Below are positions 24,972-33,598 of a DNA stretch of 64,000 nucleotides, one piece after another (position 1 is the first letter of the stretch; every line of letters begins with the position of its first letter). The notes under the pieces are model-generated. The model did no database searches, was not told where the DNA came from, and worked only from the letters and a program-made list of their open reading frames with translations. A program made the position numbers and the translations under genes. Source of the stretch: Comamonas thiooxydans (GTDB taxonomy: Bacteria > Pseudomonadota > Gammaproteobacteria > Burkholderiales > Burkholderiaceae_C). The stretch is from positions 62,001 through 126,000 of the forward strand of contig NZ_BBVD01000014.1 of the NCBI RefSeq assembly GCF_000964545.1, written 5' to 3'.

Positions 24972-26582
24972 TCAGGTTTGATGCAGGCGAAAGCGCTGCA
25001 ACTTGCCCGTGGCCGTGCGCGGCAGTTGATCGACGAACTGTACGGCCCGTGGATATTTGTAGGGAGCGACCCGGCTCTTCACAAAATCCTGCAACTCCAT
25101 GACCATGGCATCGCTGGCCATATGGCCGGCACGCAGCACCACAAAAGCCTTGACGATCTGGCCTCGCTCGCTGTCGGCCACGCCAATCACCGCGCATTCA
25201 GCCACAGAACCGTGCTGCATCAGGGCCTCTTCGACTTCGGGTGCAGCGATGTTGTATCCGGCCGAGATGATCATGTCGTCGGTGCGTGCCTGATAAACGA
25301 AGTAGCCGTCGACATCCATCAGATAGGCATCGCCCGTCAGATTCCAGCCCCGGCTCACATACTTGGTCTGACGGCTGTCGTTGAGATAGCGGCATCCCGT
25401 TGGTCCCTGCACGGCCAGCCTGCCCACGGTGCCGGGCGGTACCTCGACCCCCGCATCATTCACCACCTTGGCACGATAGCCGGGCACGGCCTTGCCGGTG
25501 GCACCGGGACGAGCCTCCTCTTCGCGGTGCGAGATGAAGATGTGCAGCATTTCGGTAGAACCGATGCCGTCAATGATTTCAATACCGGTCGCCCCCTTCC
25601 ACAGCGCGCGTGTGGAGGCGGTCAAGGCCTCGCCCGCCGACACGCATTTGCGCAGCCGGGTGCGGCGGATGCGTTCGCCCTGCTGAGCCATCACACGGTA
25701 GGACGTGGGCGCCGTGAACACCACACTGGCACCAAATCGCTCAATACCATCGACCAATTGCACGGGGCCGGCTTTCTCCAGCAAGGCCATGCTGGCCCCG
25801 ATGGACATAGGGAACAGCACCTGCCCACCCAGCCCGAAAGTGAATGCCAGCGGAGGACTGCCTATGAACACATCGTCGGCATTGGCACGCAGCGTATGCA
25901 CGGGCCAGCAGGCGCAGACCGCCATCACATCGCGATGAAAATGCATGGTGGCCTTGGGCACGCCCGTGGTGCCCGAGGTGAAGCCCAGCAGGCAGGTATC
26001 GGTCGCTGCAGTTTCCACGGCCTGGAAGTCATCGCCCACCTGCTCCATCAGGCGCTCCAGTGCATCGGCTTCCACACTGTTGAAATAGCGCACGGCCTTG
26101 AGCGTGCTGGTTTTTTCCTGCGCACCCTGCACCTCGATGCGCAGCGCCGCATCGCACAGCGCATGGCTGATCTGCGCTATGTCGATGATGGTGGACAGCT
26201 CCTTGGCCCGCAGCAGCGGCATGGCGGCCACGGCAATGCCCCCGGCCTTGATGACGCCAAACCAGCAGGCCACCATCATGGGATTGTTGGGTGCGCACAG
26301 CAACACGCGGTTGCCCGGCTGCAGTCCCAGCTCCTGCGTCAGCACATTGGCGATGCGATTGGCCTTGAGCTGCAGATCCGCATAGCTCCAGCGCAGGCCT
26401 TCGGCCTGAATGCACAAACGGTCGCCGCGCCCCTCGCTCACATGTCTATCCAGCAGCTCCACGGCACAGTTCAGGCGCTCGGGGAACCTCAGCTCGGGCA
26501 GCTCGAAAATGAACTCGGGCTGCTGCTCGGGCGGTGGCAGGTTGTCGGCAGCAAAGGTATCGATATGCGCGGTGTACGACAT
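24972..26582 (-). CDS. 2-aminobenzoate-CoA ligase (AMP-forming)
   Basis: Activates anthranilate (possibly benzoate) with ATP and CoA in the cytoplasm. 536 aa, the size of benzoate-CoA-ligase-type enzymes. Motifs: P-loop T-S-G-T-T-G-V-P-K-A near residue 205, A-G-E-A-L and G-I-G-S-T-E-M near 330, W-N-L-T-G-D-A near 415, the hinge R-T-D-D-M-I-I-S-A-G-Y near 433 and the catalytic Lys in RTATGKLQRF near 527. The anthranilate assignment rests on the neighbouring monooxygenase/reductase gene, which is diagnostic for the 2-aminobenzoyl-CoA route. Confidence 0.9.
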   Translation of the reverse strand: MSYTAHIDTFAADNLPPPEQQPEFIFELPELRFPERLNCAVELLDRHVSEGRGDRLCIQAEGLRWSYADLQLKANRIANVLTQELGLQPGNRVLLCAPNNPMMVACWFGVIKAGGIAVAAMPLLRAKELSTIIDIAQISHALCDAALRIEVQGAQEKTSTLKAVRYFNSVEADALERLMEQVGDDFQAVETAATDTCLLGFTSGTTGVPKATMHFHRDVMAVCACWPVHTLRANADDVFIGSPPLAFTFGLGGQVLFPMSIGASMALLEKAGPVQLVDGIERFGASVVFTAPTSYRVMAQQGERIRRTRLRKCVSAGEALTASTRALWKGATGIEIIDGIGSTEMLHIFISHREEEARPGATGKAVPGYRAKVVNDAGVEVPPGTVGRLAVQGPTGCRYLNDSRQTKYVSRGWNLTGDAYLMDVDGYFVYQARTDDMIISAGYNIAAPEVEEALMQHGSVAECAVIGVADSERGQIVKAFVVLRAGHMASDAMVMELQDFVKSRVAPYKYPRAVQFVDQLPRTATGKLQRFRLHQT

Positions 26583-26597
26583 GATTCCGATCTTTCA

Positions 26598-26650
26598 GGC
26601 AAAAACAGGATCAAACGCTTGATACAAAAGCGCCATCAGCTATGACTTTT
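26598..26650 (-). repeat. R2 dispersed repeat, copy 5 (overlaps a gene end)
   Basis: On the minus strand AAAAGTCATAGCTGATGGCG, then CTTTTGTATCAAGCG and CCTGTTTTTG. It overlaps the end of the acyl-CoA dehydrogenase gene: the TGA stop lies inside AGCTGATGG and the last four residues K-S-H-S are read from the repeat. Confidence 0.65.
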
Positions 26651-27799
26651 GATAAGGTCACGCCCAATGATGAGCTGCTGCACCTCGGTCGCGCCTTCGT
26701 AGATGCGCAGGGCGCGAATCTCCCGGTAAAGGCGCTCCACAGGCTGCTCGCTGACCACGCCCAGGCCGCCCCAGATCTGCACGGCGGCATCGATCACCTG
26801 CTGGGCATTTTCCGTCGCCGTCATCTTGGCCATGGCGGCCTCCCGTGTCACGTTCTCGCCCTGGTCACGCAACCAGGCTGCGCGATAGGTCAGCAGCGCC
26901 GCACTGTCGATCTGCGTGGCCATCTGCGCCAGTTTGGCCTGGGTGAGCTGAAAATCAGCCAGCACGCCACCGAACATCTTGCGGCTGGTCGCGCGCTGCA
27001 ATGCCTCATCCATGGCACGACGCGCAAAGCCCAACGATGCGGCGGCCACCGAGGTGCGGAACACATCGAGCGTGCGCATCGCCACCTTGAAGCCCTCGCC
27101 GGCCGCGCCCACGAGCTGGGCGGCAGGCACGCGGCAGTTCGAAAACTTCAAACGCGCCAGCGGGTGTGGCGCGATGACGTTGATGCGCTCGGCAATCTCA
27201 AAGCCCGGGGTGCCGGCCTCCACAATCAGTGCCGACAGACCACGCGAACCCGCAGCCTCGCCTGTACGCACAAAAACGACATAGAAGTCGGCAATCCCCC
27301 CGTTGGAAATCCAGGTCTTCTCGCCGTTGATGACATAGTGATCCCCTTCCAGCCTGGCCTCGCAGGCCATGGCCGCCACGTCCGAGCCGGCGTCGGGCTC
27401 TGACAGCGCAAAGGCTGAGATCGCATCGCCCCTGGCCACCAGGCTCAGATAGCGTTTTTTCTGCTCCTCGCTGCCCGCCAGAGAAATCGCCCCCGAGCCC
27501 AGACCCTGCATGGCAAACGCAAAGTCGGCCAGCCCGCTATGACGCGCCAGAGTCTCCCGGATCAGGCAGATGGCTCTGGTGTCGATCTGCTCTCCCGCAC
27601 CGCCATAGGCCGTACCCGCAACCGCATGACGCAGCCAGCCGGCCTCGCCCAGGGCCTTGACCAGTTTGCGGCATTCGGCATCCACATCGGGGCCATGCGC
27701 ATGCGCAATGTTCTGCCTTGCCCAGGCATCCAGCGACTGTGTCAGACGTGCGTGATGGGGCTCGAAAAAAGGCCACTTCAGATAGCTGGTGTCTGCCAT
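26636..27799 (-). CDS. Acyl-CoA dehydrogenase family protein of the anthranilate-CoA cluster
   Basis: 387-aa FAD flavoprotein. Motifs: F-A-L-S-E-P-D-A-G-S-D near residue 130, NGEKTWISNGG near 160, the Q-x-x-x-A-x-M region (LTQAKLAQMATQ) near 290 and the Glu-containing I-Y-E-G-A-T-E-V-Q near 367, which is the catalytic-base position of short-chain enzymes. It would oxidise the saturated cyclic CoA thioester produced later in the pathway. Start ATG 27799 has AAGGAA upstream. Its last residues and stop lie in an R2 repeat. The next gene upstream (enoyl-CoA hydratase) ends 1 base before its start codon region. Confidence 0.92.
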   Translation of the reverse strand: MADTSYLKWPFFEPHHARLTQSLDAWARQNIAHAHGPDVDAECRKLVKALGEAGWLRHAVAGTAYGGAGEQIDTRAICLIRETLARHSGLADFAFAMQGLGSGAISLAGSEEQKKRYLSLVARGDAISAFALSEPDAGSDVAAMACEARLEGDHYVINGEKTWISNGGIADFYVVFVRTGEAAGSRGLSALIVEAGTPGFEIAERINVIAPHPLARLKFSNCRVPAAQLVGAAGEGFKVAMRTLDVFRTSVAAASLGFARRAMDEALQRATSRKMFGGVLADFQLTQAKLAQMATQIDSAALLTYRAAWLRDQGENVTREAAMAKMTATENAQQVIDAAVQIWGGLGVVSEQPVERLYREIRALRIYEGATEVQQLIIGRDLIKSHS

Positions 27800-27800
27800 G

Positions 27801-28655
27801 TCAGTTTCCTTGAAATACCGGTTTTTGCTTGGCGACAAACGCGTGATAGGCACGCGAGAAATCCTCGGTCAGCATGCACAGTGCCTGGGCCTGGGCTTCG
27901 GCTTCGATGGCCTGCTCAATCGTCATGGCCCATTCCTGGTGCAGCATGGTCTTCGTGATGCCGTTGGCAAAGCTGGGCCCGGCGGCCAGATCGGCGGCCA
28001 GCTTCTGCGCATCGGCCAGCAAGCTCTCGGGTTCACACAGACGGTTGAGGAAGCCCCAGCGTTCACCCTCCTCGCCGCCCAGGCTGCGTCCCGTATAGAG
28101 CAACTCACTCGCACGGCCCTGACCAATGATGCGCGGCAGCATGGCGCAGGCCCCCATATCGCAGCCCGCCAGCCCCACGCGGTTGAACAGGAACGCGGTC
28201 TTGCTGCGCGCAGTGCCAAGGCGCATGTCCGAGGCCATGGCCATGATGGCCCCAGCCCCCGCGCACACGCCATCGACTGCCGCAATGATGGGCTGCGGAC
28301 AGGCTCGCATGGTCTTGACCAGCTCACCCGTCATGCGGGTGAACATCAAAAGCTCGGGGGCCTTGAGCGCGACCAGCGGACCGATGATTTCGTGCACATC
28401 ACCGCCCGAGCAGAAGTTGCCGCCCGCGCCGACCAGCACCACGGCCTTTACATCCTGCGCCCACTTGAGCTGGTGAAACAGGTCGCGCAGTTCGGCGTAG
28501 GAATCAAACGTCAGCGGATTCTTGCGCTCCGGACGATTGAGAGTGATGGTTGCCACGCCAGCCTGCACCTGCCACTGGAAATGCGTGGCCCTATAGCCCG
28601 CCAGCTGCTTGTGATTGCCAGCTTGCAGCGCTGGATCGATTGCATATTCGCTCAT
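27801..28655 (-). CDS. Enoyl-CoA hydratase/isomerase family protein
   Basis: Crotonase-fold protein, 284 aa from ATG 28655 (GGAG in front). N-R-P-E-R-K-N-P-L near residue 40, oxyanion-hole segments GAGGNFCSGGDVHE near 75 and DGVCAGAGAIMAMASD near 130 are clear. The first usual catalytic Glu position falls in a G-L-A-G-C-D-M segment, so the chemistry may be hydration, isomerisation or ring cleavage. In this cluster a hydratase or a ring-opening hydrolase for the cyclic CoA ester is expected; the sequence alone does not decide. Confidence 0.9.
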   Translation of the reverse strand: MSEYAIDPALQAGNHKQLAGYRATHFQWQVQAGVATITLNRPERKNPLTFDSYAELRDLFHQLKWAQDVKAVVLVGAGGNFCSGGDVHEIIGPLVALKAPELLMFTRMTGELVKTMRACPQPIIAAVDGVCAGAGAIMAMASDMRLGTARSKTAFLFNRVGLAGCDMGACAMLPRIIGQGRASELLYTGRSLGGEEGERWGFLNRLCEPESLLADAQKLAADLAAGPSFANGITKTMLHQEWAMTIEQAIEAEAQAQALCMLTEDFSRAYHAFVAKQKPVFQGN

Positions 28656-28676
28656 GTCTGTCTCCAAAAATCCGGT

Positions 28677-29453
28677 TCACATGACTTCGCCACCAGCGAC
28701 GGCTATGGCTTGCCCGGTAATACTTGATGCGCCTCGCCCACATAGCCACAGCACGGCGTCCGCCACCTCGTGCGGCTGTACCAGGCGGCCTTGGGGGTTG
28801 GATTTGACGAACTCGGCCATTGCCTGCTCTGGTGTGCGACCGGTCTTGGCTACGACGCGGTCAATGCTGGTTTTGACAATCTCTGTTTCGGTATAGCCGG
28901 GGCAGACGGCGTTGACGGTGATCCCGGTCTTGGCGTACTCCAGCGCCAGGGCTCGTGTCAGGCCCACCACGCCATGCTTGGCCGCCACATAGGCTGCGAC
29001 ATAGGCATAGCCCACCAAACCAGCCGTGCTGGCCACATTGACGATACGTCCCCAGCCCGTAGCGGACATGGCCGGCAGCACTTGCTGGATGCAGTGCATG
29101 GTGCCACTCAGGTTGACGGCCAGCATCTGCTGCCAATGCGCGGCATCCATCTTCATGAACGGTGCACTGCCGGCCTGACCTGCGTTGTTGATCAGGATAC
29201 TGATGGCACCTTGCGCAGCCACTGCCTTTTCAAACGCCGTTTTCACCTGTGCTTCATCCGCCACATCGGCCAGCACCATCCGGCATTGACCGGGATGTTC
29301 TTCCACCAGTTTTTGCAGCGGCTCAGCGCGACGCCCCAGCACCGTGACGCGAGCGCCCTGCGCCAGCAACTGGCGTGCAATCGCCTCGCCAATGCCTTGG
29401 CCCGCGCCCGTCACCAGCGCATGTTGATGTTGATCGTTCCGATCGCCTGTCAT
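28677..29453 (-). CDS. SDR family NAD(P)-dependent 3-hydroxyacyl-CoA-type dehydrogenase
   Basis: 258-aa short-chain dehydrogenase. TGAGQGIG near residue 14 binds the nucleotide, N-N-A-G near 86, the catalytic Ser in N-V-A-S-T-A near 137, and Y-V-A-A-K with catalytic Tyr and Lys near 152; C-P-G-Y-T-E-T follows. It is similar to 3-hydroxybutyrate/3-hydroxyacyl-CoA dehydrogenases and would oxidise a hydroxyacyl-CoA in the cluster. ATG 29453 has GGAG seven bases before it; ATG 29465 is in frame just upstream. Confidence 0.9.
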   Translation of the reverse strand: MTGDRNDQHQHALVTGAGQGIGEAIARQLLAQGARVTVLGRRAEPLQKLVEEHPGQCRMVLADVADEAQVKTAFEKAVAAQGAISILINNAGQAGSAPFMKMDAAHWQQMLAVNLSGTMHCIQQVLPAMSATGWGRIVNVASTAGLVGYAYVAAYVAAKHGVVGLTRALALEYAKTGITVNAVCPGYTETEIVKTSIDRVVAKTGRTPEQAMAEFVKSNPQGRLVQPHEVADAVLWLCGRGASSITGQAIAVAGGEVM

Positions 29454-29494
29454 TGAGTTCTCCATCGCTCACGAAACTGGCGCGAACCGCCCCT

Positions 29495-29594
29495 CGGACA
29501 CCAAGGAAGAGCCGCCCCACGCCACGGGTGTCGCCCCCTCCCATAGCGCGCAGCGTGTGGAGAGTGGGGGGAAGGCGCGCAGCGACTCAGGGGG
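29495..29594 (-). repeat. R1 dispersed repeat, copy E
   Basis: On the minus strand it begins CCCCCTGAGTCGCTGCGCGC four bases after the monooxygenase stop, has ACACGCTGCGCGCTATGGGA and GGGGGCGACACC in the middle and ends GGCTCTTCCTTGGTGTCC. It separates the monooxygenase gene from the SDR gene downstream in the same operon. Confidence 0.78.
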
Positions 29595-29598
29595 CGCT

Positions 29599-31911
29599 TC
29601 ATTTCAAGGCCTTTTCGCGCTCGAACAGGGCTTCCATCTGGCGCTTGCCTTGGAAGTATTGTTTGGGCCAGACGATAGGCGTGTAGCCTATCTTGGCGGC
29701 CTCGGTCAGCGTCCAGGCCGGATTGGCCAGATGCGGTCTGGCAATCGCACACAGATCGGCACGTCCTGCAGCAATGATGCTGTTGGCATGGTCGGCCTCG
29801 CTGATCGCGCCCACGGCCATGGTCGCAATACCGGCCTCTTGTCGGATGCGGTCTGCAAACGGGGTTTGATACATGCGGCCGAACACCGGCTTTTCGAGCT
29901 TGCTGACCTGCCCCGATGAGCAGTCGATCAGATCGGCACCTGCGGCCTTGAAGGCCTTGGCAATCTGTACCGCATCTTCGGGCGTGATGCCGCCAGGCAC
30001 CCAGTCATGAGCCGAGATACGCACGGACATGGGCTTGTCCTGCGGCCAAACGGCGCGCATGGCCTTGAACACTTCCAGCGGGTAGCGCAAGCGGTTTTCC
30101 AGGCTGCCGCCATATTCATCGCTGCGCTGATTGGTCAGCGGCGAGATAAAGCCCGACAGCAGATAGCCGTGCGCACAGTGCAGCTCCAGCCAGTCCACGC
30201 CTATGTCGGCCGCCATTTGCGCAGCATGCACAAACTGCTGCAGCACCTCATCCATGTCGGCGCGTGTCATGGCCCTGGAGATCTGGCTCACTCCCTGCAG
30301 ATATTGCTGCTCCGACGCTGCCATGACGGGCCAGTTGCCCTGCTCCAGCGGCAGATCCGTACCTTCCCAGGCCAGCCGCGTCGAGGCCTTGGCACCCGCA
30401 TGGCCGATCTGCATGGCGAACTTGGCATCGGTGTTGGTGTGAATCCAGTCGCTGATGCGTTTCCAGGCCTGCTTTTGCTCAGCGCTATAAGTACCTGGGC
30501 AGCCGGGCGTGATGCGCCCCTCGGGGCTGACACAGGCCATCTCGGCAAACACCAGACCGGCGCCACCAAGCGCACGCGCCCCCAGGTGAACGAGGTGAAA
30601 CTCACCAGGCACGCCATCAACCGCAGAGTACTGCGCCATGGGAGAGACCACGATACGGTTCTTCAGCGTGATGCCGCGCAGGGTATAGGGCAGGAACATG
30701 GGCGGCGGCGCCTTGGCATCGACCGCGACACCGTTTCTTTCGGCCAGCCATTTCTCATAACCACCAAGCCACTGCGCATCACGCAGGCGCAGGTTTTCAT
30801 GGCTGATGCGCTGACTGCGCGTGAGCATGGAATACATGAACTGCTCGGGCTCCAGCTGGTCGCAATAGCGCTGGCCGCAGACCTCGAACCACTCCATCGC
30901 ATTCCAGGCCGCATTCTGAATGCGCAGCGTCTCAACGCGACGCGCTTCCTGATAGGCCGCCAGCACCTCGGGAATATGCGCAGCCGCATCACCCCGCTGC
31001 TTGAACTGGCGTGCCAGCTCGATCGCATCCTCGATCGCCAGCTTGGTTCCTGAGCCAATGGCGAAATGTGCCGTATGCACGGCATCGCCCATCAGCACCA
31101 CATGGCTGCCCTTGCGGTTTTTCAACCACCACTGATCGCAGACCACGCGCTGAAAGTTGATCCAGGCCGAACCGCGCAGATGGCGGGCATTGGTCATCAG
31201 TTTCTCGCCCTGAAGATTGTCCGCGAACAACTTTTCACAGAAGGCAATGGACTGCTCTTGATCGGCGGTGTCGAGACCGCTGGCTTTCCAGCATTCCTCC
31301 GTGGTCTCCACGATGAAGGTCGAGGTCTTGTCGTCGAACTTGTAGATATGCGCCTGAAACCAGCCATGTGGCGTGCGCACGAAATCAAAGGTGAATGCCT
31401 CGTAGACCTTGTTCGTCCCCAGCCAGATATAGCGATTGGGGCGGGTGACGATATCGGGCTTGAAGATGTCGGCGTACTTGCTGCGGATGCGCGAGTTCAC
31501 ACCATCGCAGGCAATCACAAGGTCGGCATCCGGATAGTCCTCGTCGCTTTGCACATCGGTCTCGAACACCAGGTTCACACCCAGCTGTTCGCATCGTGCT
31601 TGCAGGATATTGAGCAGATGCTTGCGGCCAATCCCCACAAAACCATGTCCTCCGGAGCGAATCTTGCGCCCTTTGAACAGCAACTCGATATCGTCCCAAT
31701 GGTTGAAAGCCTGCTCGATCTGCGCGGCTGTCACCGGGTCCCAGTCGCGCATATTGTCCATGGTGGCATCGGAGAAAACCACGCCCCAGCCAAAGGTGTC
31801 GTAGGGCTTGTTGCGCTCCACCACCGTCACCTCATGCTCAGGGCTCATCTGCTTCATCAGCAAAGCGAAGTACAAGCCGGCGGGGCCACCACCTATGCAG
31901 ACAATTTTCAT
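29599..31911 (-). CDS. 2-aminobenzoyl-CoA monooxygenase/reductase (FAD hydroxylase fused to old-yellow-enzyme domain)
   Basis: 770-aa two-domain flavoenzyme. The first about 380 residues form an FAD aromatic hydroxylase: I-G-G-G-P-A-G at residue 7, ACDGVNS near 145, and M-G-D-A-V-H-T near 285. From about 405 an FMN old-yellow-enzyme/NADH oxidase barrel follows: V-S-P-M-A-Q-Y, Q-I-G-H-A-G-A-K, H-C-A-H-G-Y-L and N-Q-R-S-D-E-Y-G-G. This fusion matches the enzyme studied in Azoarcus evansii, which hydroxylates and reduces 2-aminobenzoyl-CoA to a non-aromatic CoA ester. Salicylyl-CoA 5-hydroxylases share this build, so salicylate is the main alternative; ligase and RidA neighbours favour anthranilate. 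First gene of the operon. Confidence 0.92.
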   Translation of the reverse strand: MKIVCIGGGPAGLYFALLMKQMSPEHEVTVVERNKPYDTFGWGVVFSDATMDNMRDWDPVTAAQIEQAFNHWDDIELLFKGRKIRSGGHGFVGIGRKHLLNILQARCEQLGVNLVFETDVQSDEDYPDADLVIACDGVNSRIRSKYADIFKPDIVTRPNRYIWLGTNKVYEAFTFDFVRTPHGWFQAHIYKFDDKTSTFIVETTEECWKASGLDTADQEQSIAFCEKLFADNLQGEKLMTNARHLRGSAWINFQRVVCDQWWLKNRKGSHVVLMGDAVHTAHFAIGSGTKLAIEDAIELARQFKQRGDAAAHIPEVLAAYQEARRVETLRIQNAAWNAMEWFEVCGQRYCDQLEPEQFMYSMLTRSQRISHENLRLRDAQWLGGYEKWLAERNGVAVDAKAPPPMFLPYTLRGITLKNRIVVSPMAQYSAVDGVPGEFHLVHLGARALGGAGLVFAEMACVSPEGRITPGCPGTYSAEQKQAWKRISDWIHTNTDAKFAMQIGHAGAKASTRLAWEGTDLPLEQGNWPVMAASEQQYLQGVSQISRAMTRADMDEVLQQFVHAAQMAADIGVDWLELHCAHGYLLSGFISPLTNQRSDEYGGSLENRLRYPLEVFKAMRAVWPQDKPMSVRISAHDWVPGGITPEDAVQIAKAFKAAGADLIDCSSGQVSKLEKPVFGRMYQTPFADRIRQEAGIATMAVGAISEADHANSIIAAGRADLCAIARPHLANPAWTLTEAAKIGYTPIVWPKQYFQGKRQMEALFEREKALK

Positions 31912-31933
31912 GACAGTGATCCGTTCCTGGCTT

Positions 31934-31972
31934 TTGAAAAATTACTTTATATCTAAATTATTAATGCATGAA
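31934..31972. promoter_or_regulatory. Divergent promoter/operator region of the anthranilate-CoA operon and its MarR gene
   Basis: On the plus strand TTGAAA (31934-31939) and AATTAT (31956-31961), 16 bases apart, could form a promoter. The imperfect palindrome TTAATGCATGAA at 31961-31972, centred on ATGCAT, is a candidate MarR operator. This AT-rich block is the only plausible control region for both directions. Confidence 0.45.
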
Positions 31973-32027
31973 ATTTTCACTAGAATCCGGCCAAACCCTG
32001 AACCCAAAGCACGTTAGTTTGCGCACC

Positions 32028-32552
32028 ATGCCAACCATGGCCCAACACAATCCGGATTTCTCCATCGACATGCCCGAAGCCCCGGGACGCGAGGCTGGCC
32101 TGTCCCACTCCGACCATCAGGCCGTGCGCCTGTGGCTTCGCCTGCTGACCTGCAGCACACAGATCGAGCAAGTCATTCGCAGCCAGCTACGCACAGAGTT
32201 CGGCACGACCTTGCCTCGTTTTGACTACCTGGCACAACTCAGCCGCTTTCCCAAAGGTCTGCGCATGAAGACCCTGTCGGAATATCTGATGGTGACCGGC
32301 GGCAATGTGACCGGACTGACCGATCAACTGGTGGCCGAAGGCTGGGTGGAACGCGTGGCTGACGAGGAAGACCGCCGCTCCATGATCGTGCGCCTGACCC
32401 GCTCGGGCAAAAAGCAGTTCAAGGCCATGGCTGCCGCGCATGAGCTATGGCTTGAGCAGTTGCTGACTCCACTGGGCAGCAAAAACGCCAGCGATCTGTA
32501 TGAACAACTGGGCAAGCTCAGACAGGTGCTGAGCTCGCCAGAAAGTGCCTGA
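32028..32552 (+). CDS. MarR family transcriptional regulator
   Basis: About 174 aa with the winged-helix core: helices around SQLRTEFGTTLPRFDYLAQL, recognition region MKTLSEYLMVTGGNVTGL, and wing D-E-E-D-R-R-S-M-I-V-R-L. MarR proteins dimerise on palindromes and leave DNA when they bind aromatic ligands or CoA esters. It is divergent from the anthranilate-CoA operon and is its likely repressor, probably sensing 2-aminobenzoyl-CoA (inferred). The start is uncertain: ATG 31968 overlaps the candidate operator, so ATG 32028 or 32037 is preferred; no ribosome site is convincing. Confidence 0.88.
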   Translation: MPTMAQHNPDFSIDMPEAPGREAGLSHSDHQAVRLWLRLLTCSTQIEQVIRSQLRTEFGTTLPRFDYLAQLSRFPKGLRMKTLSEYLMVTGGNVTGLTDQLVAEGWVERVADEEDRRSMIVRLTRSGKKQFKAMAAAHELWLEQLLTPLGSKNASDLYEQLGKLRQVLSSPESA

Positions 32553-32583
32553 GCCCGAAAAAACACCGTTTTGTGACAATTTC

Positions 32584-33069
32584 ATGGAAAATGTCCTGCA
32601 CGCAGTCCTGCGTGACACAGGCTTGGGGGCATGGTTCATGGATTTACTGCATCTGCGATATCGGCTCAAGTCCGGGTTCTACTATCTCTACGACATGCGT
32701 GATGCGCCCAACGCCATCACGGGAGAGCGCCCCTATCGCCTCAAGACCGAGCTGGTCGCCATCGCGTTTGACCGAATCACAGGCCGCGTGCACCAACATG
32801 GTCACCCCACCCGCATTCACTCCTGGGCCATTGGCACGCAACGCCGTCTGCGCATGGCAGGAGACTGGGAAGGCGCAAACCGGCTGGTCGTGGTCTCCGG
32901 GCCGCTGCCCGAAGAAGAAATCAACAAATGCCTGAGCGTGCAAGGCTATTGCCGCTGGATGCTGATGCGTCTGGCCAGCATGCCGCATGGCAAATTTGCA
33001 GCCCATCGTGCAGGCAGCCGCAGCAGCTGGCAAAGACGTGAATCCGGCCAGCAGCGCCGTGCGGCCTGA
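32584..33069 (+). CDS. Hypothetical protein, 161 aa, downstream of marR-type gene
   Basis: I do not recognise this family. It has a central Arg/His-rich stretch (RVHQHGHPTRIHSWAIG) and a Gln/Arg/Ser-rich C-terminus; no signal peptide or clear membrane segment is present. A GTG at 32545 would overlap the regulator's stop; ATG 32584 is used here. It shares the regulator's strand and may be co-transcribed. The C-terminal Arg/Gln tail and the GC pattern still look coding. Confidence 0.6.
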   Translation: MENVLHAVLRDTGLGAWFMDLLHLRYRLKSGFYYLYDMRDAPNAITGERPYRLKTELVAIAFDRITGRVHQHGHPTRIHSWAIGTQRRLRMAGDWEGANRLVVVSGPLPEEEINKCLSVQGYCRWMLMRLASMPHGKFAAHRAGSRSSWQRRESGQQRRAA

Positions 33070-33075
33070 CCTCCA

Positions 33076-33126
33076 GTCAAACTTCCTTCCAGCGCTTATT
33101 GATCAATCACATAGCGCTATCAAATC
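33076..33126 (-). repeat. R2 dispersed repeat, copy 6
   Basis: Follows the UspA-type gene stop immediately on the minus strand: TTTGATAGCGCTATGTGATT, then GATCAATAAGCGCTGGAAGG and AAGTTTGAC. Same orientation as that gene. Confidence 0.65.
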
Positions 33127-33598
33127 AGGAATCAGCATCTTCAGCGGAATTGTCATCCGCCTCGGCCACTTCGGGCATTTTCACAATCGTCACCGGCAGC
33201 CGACTGTGCCTGGCCACCTCGCGTGAGACCGAGCCGATCAGAATGCTGCCCAGGCCGCTCTGGCCCGTGGCACCGATGATGATCTGATCGCATTCATTGC
33301 TCTCGGCAATATCGATCAGGGTATTGGCCTCTTCGCCCAGGCTGATCTCCACTTCATAGGAGGCCCCGGCCTCCTTGAGAAGATCCTGTGCAGGTGCCAC
33401 CAGATCCATGCCGGCTTCGATGCTGGCGTTGGCGATCAGATCTGAATCTGTGGTTGCAAGCTCCAGCAGCGTGGCTTCCTTCTGCACATGAGCTATCACA
33501 AAGTGAGCATCCAGTCCGCTCTGCAAAAGCTTGATGCCGTGGCGTACGGCCTCAAGTGCGACATCCGATCCATCCACCGCAATCATGATCTTGAGCAT
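33125..33598 (-). CDS. Universal stress protein (UspA family)
   Basis: 157-aa single UspA domain: MLKIMIAVDGS at the start, HFVIAHV, and near residue 112 the ATP-binding signature G-A-T-G-Q-S-G-L-G-S-I-L-I-G-S-V-S, which matches G-2x-G-9x-G-S/T. So it is probably of the ATP-binding subtype. The C-terminus is acidic (DDNSAEDADS). The start is set by AGGAGG before ATG 33598; the longer frame upstream is not used. Divergent from tgt. Usp proteins help survival in growth arrest and stress; a precise role is unknown. Confidence 0.93.
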   Translation of the reverse strand: MLKIMIAVDGSDVALEAVRHGIKLLQSGLDAHFVIAHVQKEATLLELATTDSDLIANASIEAGMDLVAPAQDLLKEAGASYEVEISLGEEANTLIDIAESNECDQIIIGATGQSGLGSILIGSVSREVARHSRLPVTIVKMPEVAEADDNSAEDADS

